Positions 61,489 through 64,000 of a stretch of DNA of 64,000 nt are shown here, piece by piece. Where the stretch lies: NCBI RefSeq assembly GCF_015666175.1, contig NZ_JADPIE010000004.1, positions 260,118-324,117 of the forward strand, written 5' to 3'. Origin of the DNA: Halonatronomonas betaini. Its GTDB lineage: Bacteria > Bacillota > Halanaerobiia > Halanaerobiales > Halarsenatibacteraceae. The notes under the pieces were generated by a model, which was not told where the DNA came from, did no database searches, and was given only the letters and a program-made list of their open reading frames with translations. The position numbers were made by a program, and so were the translations under genes. The stretch's first letter is position 1; each line of letters opens with the position of its first letter.

Positions 61489-62391
61489 ATGTTTACTAAA
61501 ACTAGAACTGATATTGGCCAGCGGGTCTTGAAGGTGACGCTGGCTGCTAATATTTTTCTGGCATTATTAAAGATTGTTGTTGGGTTTTTAGCCTCTAGTG
61601 CCGCTCTGGTGGCTGATGGTTTTCATTCGATTTCTGATATAGCATCTTCAGCCGGGGTCTTGATTGCAGTAGCCTTTGCCAGCAGGCCACCTGATGATAA
61701 CCATCATTATGGCCATGGTCAGGCTGAGCCACTGGCAGCAGTGATGATTGGGATGATTTTATTTATAACAGCGGCATTATTGGCTTATAATATGGTTGGC
61801 AATCTAATAGCAGGAGAGGTTTCTATACCTGGAACTATGGCGCTATATGCTGCCTTTATTTCGATAGTGGTTAAAGAGTTGATGTATCGATATACGATAA
61901 AAGCCGGTGAGGAGACAGATAATCAGGCTTTAAAGGCAGATGCCTGGCATCATAGAAGTGATGCTTTTTCTTCAGTTGCTGCTTTAATAGGAATTGCTGC
62001 TGCCAGAATTGGTTTCTGGTTTTTAGACCCAGTAGCCGGTATTGTTGTTGCTGTCATGGTTTTTAAAGTTGGTTATGAAATCCTGGAAGAGGGTTTTATC
62101 ACATTATTGGGTAAAGCCCCTGCTGGAAATAAGATTCTGGAAATTAAAGAGCAGATTATTGAAGTTGATGGAGTTGAAGATATACTGGATGTAAAAGGCC
62201 GGTATAATGGGCCAGTTTTATATTTGGATATAAAAATTGCGGTCTCTCCAACTTTAACTGTTGAAGAGGGCCATGAGATTGCAGCCAGGGTCAAATCTCG
62301 TTTGCTTGAAAGATATATTGAAGCTGAAGAGGTTTTGGTTCATGTTGATCCGGCTGGTAATAATGGAAAAGGGGTTGATAATGATGGCTAA
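61489..62391 (+). CDS. Cation diffusion facilitator (CDF) metal exporter
   Basis: A 300-residue exporter with about six membrane helices; the metal site pairs VADGFHSISDIASS (helix 2) with DAWHHRSDAFSS (helix 5), giving D/H residues for divalent metal, and HHYGHGQAEPLAA is in the first cytoplasmic loop. A C-terminal ferredoxin-like cytoplasmic domain follows. Mn, Fe or Zn cannot be told apart from sequence. ATG 61489 follows AAAGGTGTGG. Confidence 0.92.
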   Translation: MFTKTRTDIGQRVLKVTLAANIFLALLKIVVGFLASSAALVADGFHSISDIASSAGVLIAVAFASRPPDDNHHYGHGQAEPLAAVMIGMILFITAALLAYNMVGNLIAGEVSIPGTMALYAAFISIVVKELMYRYTIKAGEETDNQALKADAWHHRSDAFSSVAALIGIAAARIGFWFLDPVAGIVVAVMVFKVGYEILEEGFITLLGKAPAGNKILEIKEQIIEVDGVEDILDVKGRYNGPVLYLDIKIAVSPTLTVEEGHEIAARVKSRLLERYIEAEEVLVHVDPAGNNGKGVDNDG

Positions 62392-63622
62392 GGAATTGGT
62401 TCAAACTCTTGGCCAGCGCCCTGCCATGACAGGTAGTGGCATTTATCTCCAGGCTCTTTATAATGCTGCTAAAAGTGCTGGTTACAAGCAGGCTGTTATT
62501 GGATCAGCTGTTGAAGATGGTATATATCAGGATCTGGTTGGGATTGCCAGGAAGGATTTTTATCCTGTAATATTTAATTCTACAAGGTTGCCATTTGCTC
62601 CCTTTGGTATGAGTGATAATATGCCTTATCCTAGCAGTCAGTATAAGGATATGAGTGATGATCAGAAAGAGAAATTTTTAGATGGTTATTTTTCCAGGCT
62701 GGAAGAGGTTTTAAAGCGGTTAAATAATCCTGTAATTCTAACTCATCACCTCTGGTTATTATCTGCTGAAATATCAAAAAAATTTAAGGATTTACAGGTT
62801 ATGGCGATCTGTCATGGTACTGGTATTAGACAGTTAAGGCAGAACCCTGGCTTTAGCAAAAAGATAAAAGAGGATTTAAGTTATCTGGATCAGGTTTTTG
62901 CTCTAAACGATGAGCAGAAAAAGCTGATTATAGATCATTTTTCGATTCCAGCTGAAAGGATTAAGGTTACTGGTTTAGGCTATAATAGCCAGTATTTTTC
63001 TTTTCCGACTGAAGCAGAAATAAGAGATAAGAGAGAAAAAGAGGGAGTTGAACTGGTCTATGTCGGTAAGTTAAGCCATTCTAAAGGTGTTAACTCATTG
63101 ATTAGAGCTATAGAGCAGGTCGATGCCAGTAATTTAAAAGTGACATTTATCGGCTCAGGCCAGGGGGCTGAAGCCCAGGAGATTAAGGATAGGGCCAATA
63201 ATTTAAAAGATAAAGTTGAATTTACCGGTCAGATCAGTCAGGCTGAGGTTGCTGAAAGGATGAAAGTCGCTGACTTGCTCTGTTTACCTTCATTTTATGA
63301 GGGTTTTGCCCTGGTTATTCTGGAGGCTTTAGCTTCCGGGTTAAGGGTTGTTAGTAGCGATCTCCCTGGTGTTAAGGATAAGATTCCTGATTATATTAAA
63401 GAGGCAGGGACGATTACTTTTGTTGATCTGCCAGAGCTTAAAGATGTTGATAGGCCAGTGGAATCAGATCTGCCTGCATATGAGAAACGGCTGGCAGAGG
63501 CAATTAGAGATCAGCTCGGGAAAATTAATGAGCTTGATTTTTTAAGGGATATCAAATATCTAGAAGCTGTCAGGTCTTTAAATTGGAAGTCTGTTTTTGA
63601 GATGATAGAGCAGGAATTTTAA
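62381..63622 (+). CDS. Glycosyltransferase family 4
   Basis: A 413-residue GT-B enzyme. The C-terminal domain has ELVYVGKLSHSKGVNSLIRA, FIGSGQG and the donor-site motif LPSFYEGFALVILEALASGLRVV, where the Glu residues hold the nucleotide-sugar. The N-terminal half, with TGSGIYLQALYNAAK and ICHGTGIRQLRQNP, has no close family I can name. ATG 62381 (or 62384) overlaps the CDF stop; AAAAGGGG is the ribosome binding site. Acceptor unknown; no polysaccharide cluster is nearby. Confidence 0.87.
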   Translation: MMAKELVQTLGQRPAMTGSGIYLQALYNAAKSAGYKQAVIGSAVEDGIYQDLVGIARKDFYPVIFNSTRLPFAPFGMSDNMPYPSSQYKDMSDDQKEKFLDGYFSRLEEVLKRLNNPVILTHHLWLLSAEISKKFKDLQVMAICHGTGIRQLRQNPGFSKKIKEDLSYLDQVFALNDEQKKLIIDHFSIPAERIKVTGLGYNSQYFSFPTEAEIRDKREKEGVELVYVGKLSHSKGVNSLIRAIEQVDASNLKVTFIGSGQGAEAQEIKDRANNLKDKVEFTGQISQAEVAERMKVADLLCLPSFYEGFALVILEALASGLRVVSSDLPGVKDKIPDYIKEAGTITFVDLPELKDVDRPVESDLPAYEKRLAEAIRDQLGKINELDFLRDIKYLEAVRSLNWKSVFEMIEQEF

Positions 63623-63669
63623 AGCCTGTCCGGGTCTATAATTATTTCTTATATCATCTATAAAATTTC

Positions 63670-63698
63670 TTGACTTATTATTTTGGATTAGGTATAAT
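63670..63698 (+). promoter_or_regulatory. Sigma-A promoter of the PHP-domain gene
   Basis: TTGACT (63670-63675), 17 bases, TATAAT (63693-63698), 42 bases before the ATG. Near consensus. Confidence 0.8.
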
Positions 63699-63740
63699 AA
63701 CACCAGTTGTATTTAGAAATCAATGACTGGTGGTGGAAAG

Positions 63741-64000
63741 ATGCTATTCGATACCCATATACATGAGAACTTATTTTCAGGTGATAGCCATTTAAGTCCT
63801 GACCAGGTTCTAGAAGAGGCTGTGGAGGCCGGCCTGGATGGTATCTGTATAACAGACCATGAGAGTAATGGTTTTAAAACATATGTTGATGAATATGAAG
63901 ATAGATATGGTATAAAAATTATTGTTGGCGCCGAGGTTCTTACCAGGCAGGGAGATATTCTGGTCTTTGGCTTTGATGATCTGCCAGAGAGGGTTATTCC
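63741..64000 (+). CDS. PHP-domain metal-dependent phosphoesterase, 3' end outside window
   Basis: Open frame from ATG 63741 to the window end (86 residues seen). It starts MLFDTHIHENLFSGDS with the HxH metal motif and continues with GLDGICITDHESNG and GAEVLT, the second and third PHP motifs. Related proteins are small phosphoesterases/phosphatases (TrpH/YciV-like). Ribosome binding site GGTGGAAAG. The rest lies beyond the window, so domain content and length are unknown. Confidence 0.85.
   Translation, partial: MLFDTHIHENLFSGDSHLSPDQVLEEAVEAGLDGICITDHESNGFKTYVDEYEDRYGIKIIVGAEVLTRQGDILVFGFDDLPERVI

Overview
The window is AT-rich bacterial chromosome, densely packed, with Shine-Dalgarno-led genes, sigma-A-type promoters (TTGACA/TATAAT, 17-base spacers) and hairpin-plus-U terminators. 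The gene set (GlgC/GlgD pair, DegS/DegU, YkuK-type DUF458, split methylmalonyl-CoA mutase, ferredoxin-linked 2-oxoacid oxidoreductase, class II ribonucleotide reductase, butyrate kinase) points to an anaerobic, fermentative Firmicutes-grade organism. Proteins are rich in Asp/Glu, and the phosphate-binding protein has a cleavable signal without a lipobox cysteine. Both fit a salt-adapted diderm such as Halanaerobiales, but that placement is inference.

Layout. 1-8 kb: glycogen metabolism (pullulanase tail, glgBCD leftward, glgA rightward; GlgA carries an unusual helix-hairpin-helix tail). 8-12.2 kb: Asp23-like protein, membrane-anchored hydrolase, PfkB kinase, ECF substrate-binding subunit, dihydrolipoamide dehydrogenase. 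12.2-14 kb: a fluoride riboswitch in front of a cation/proton antiporter with a universal-stress domain. 14-15.3 kb: an encapsulin nanocompartment with its encapsulated ferritin. 15.4-17.7 kb: an ABC exporter preceded by a separate transcription unit of tiny unrecognised ORFs. 17.8-22.5 kb: rtcB, pcm, and a metal-responsive cadA-like ATPase plus ArsR/SmtB regulator. 22.6-23.0 kb: a non-coding array of about 24 degenerate 11-bp repeats ending at a strong terminator.

23.2-37.0 kb is one co-directional block that reads as a pathway: multi-subunit proline dehydrogenase, P5C dehydrogenase, an AraC/YesN regulator, 2-oxoglutarate:ferredoxin oxidoreductase (korDABC), methylmalonyl-CoA mutase (two subunits) with its MeaB GTPase and epimerase, and glutamate dehydrogenase. 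Together they could take proline to glutamate, 2-oxoglutarate, succinyl-CoA and methylmalonyl-CoA, and on towards propionate; the decarboxylase is not in the window. A B12-dependent ribonucleotide reductase follows on the other strand.

39.5-52.9 kb is mostly housekeeping: ferritin-like protein, GIY-YIG protein, murB, thiI, cysteine desulfurase, tatD, D-amino-acid aminotransferase, HPr, an Old Yellow Enzyme, butyrate kinase, a 2-hydroxyacid dehydrogenase, degS/degU, transaldolase, rsmA and ykuK. 52.9-61.4 kb is a phosphate cluster (Na/Pi transporter, phoB, phoR, pstSCAB, phoU) with two 4-repeat Pho boxes; pstB carries a one-base frameshift in an A7 run. The end holds a CDF metal exporter, a glycosyltransferase and the start of a PHP-domain protein. 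I saw no rRNA, tRNA, IS element or CRISPR array.
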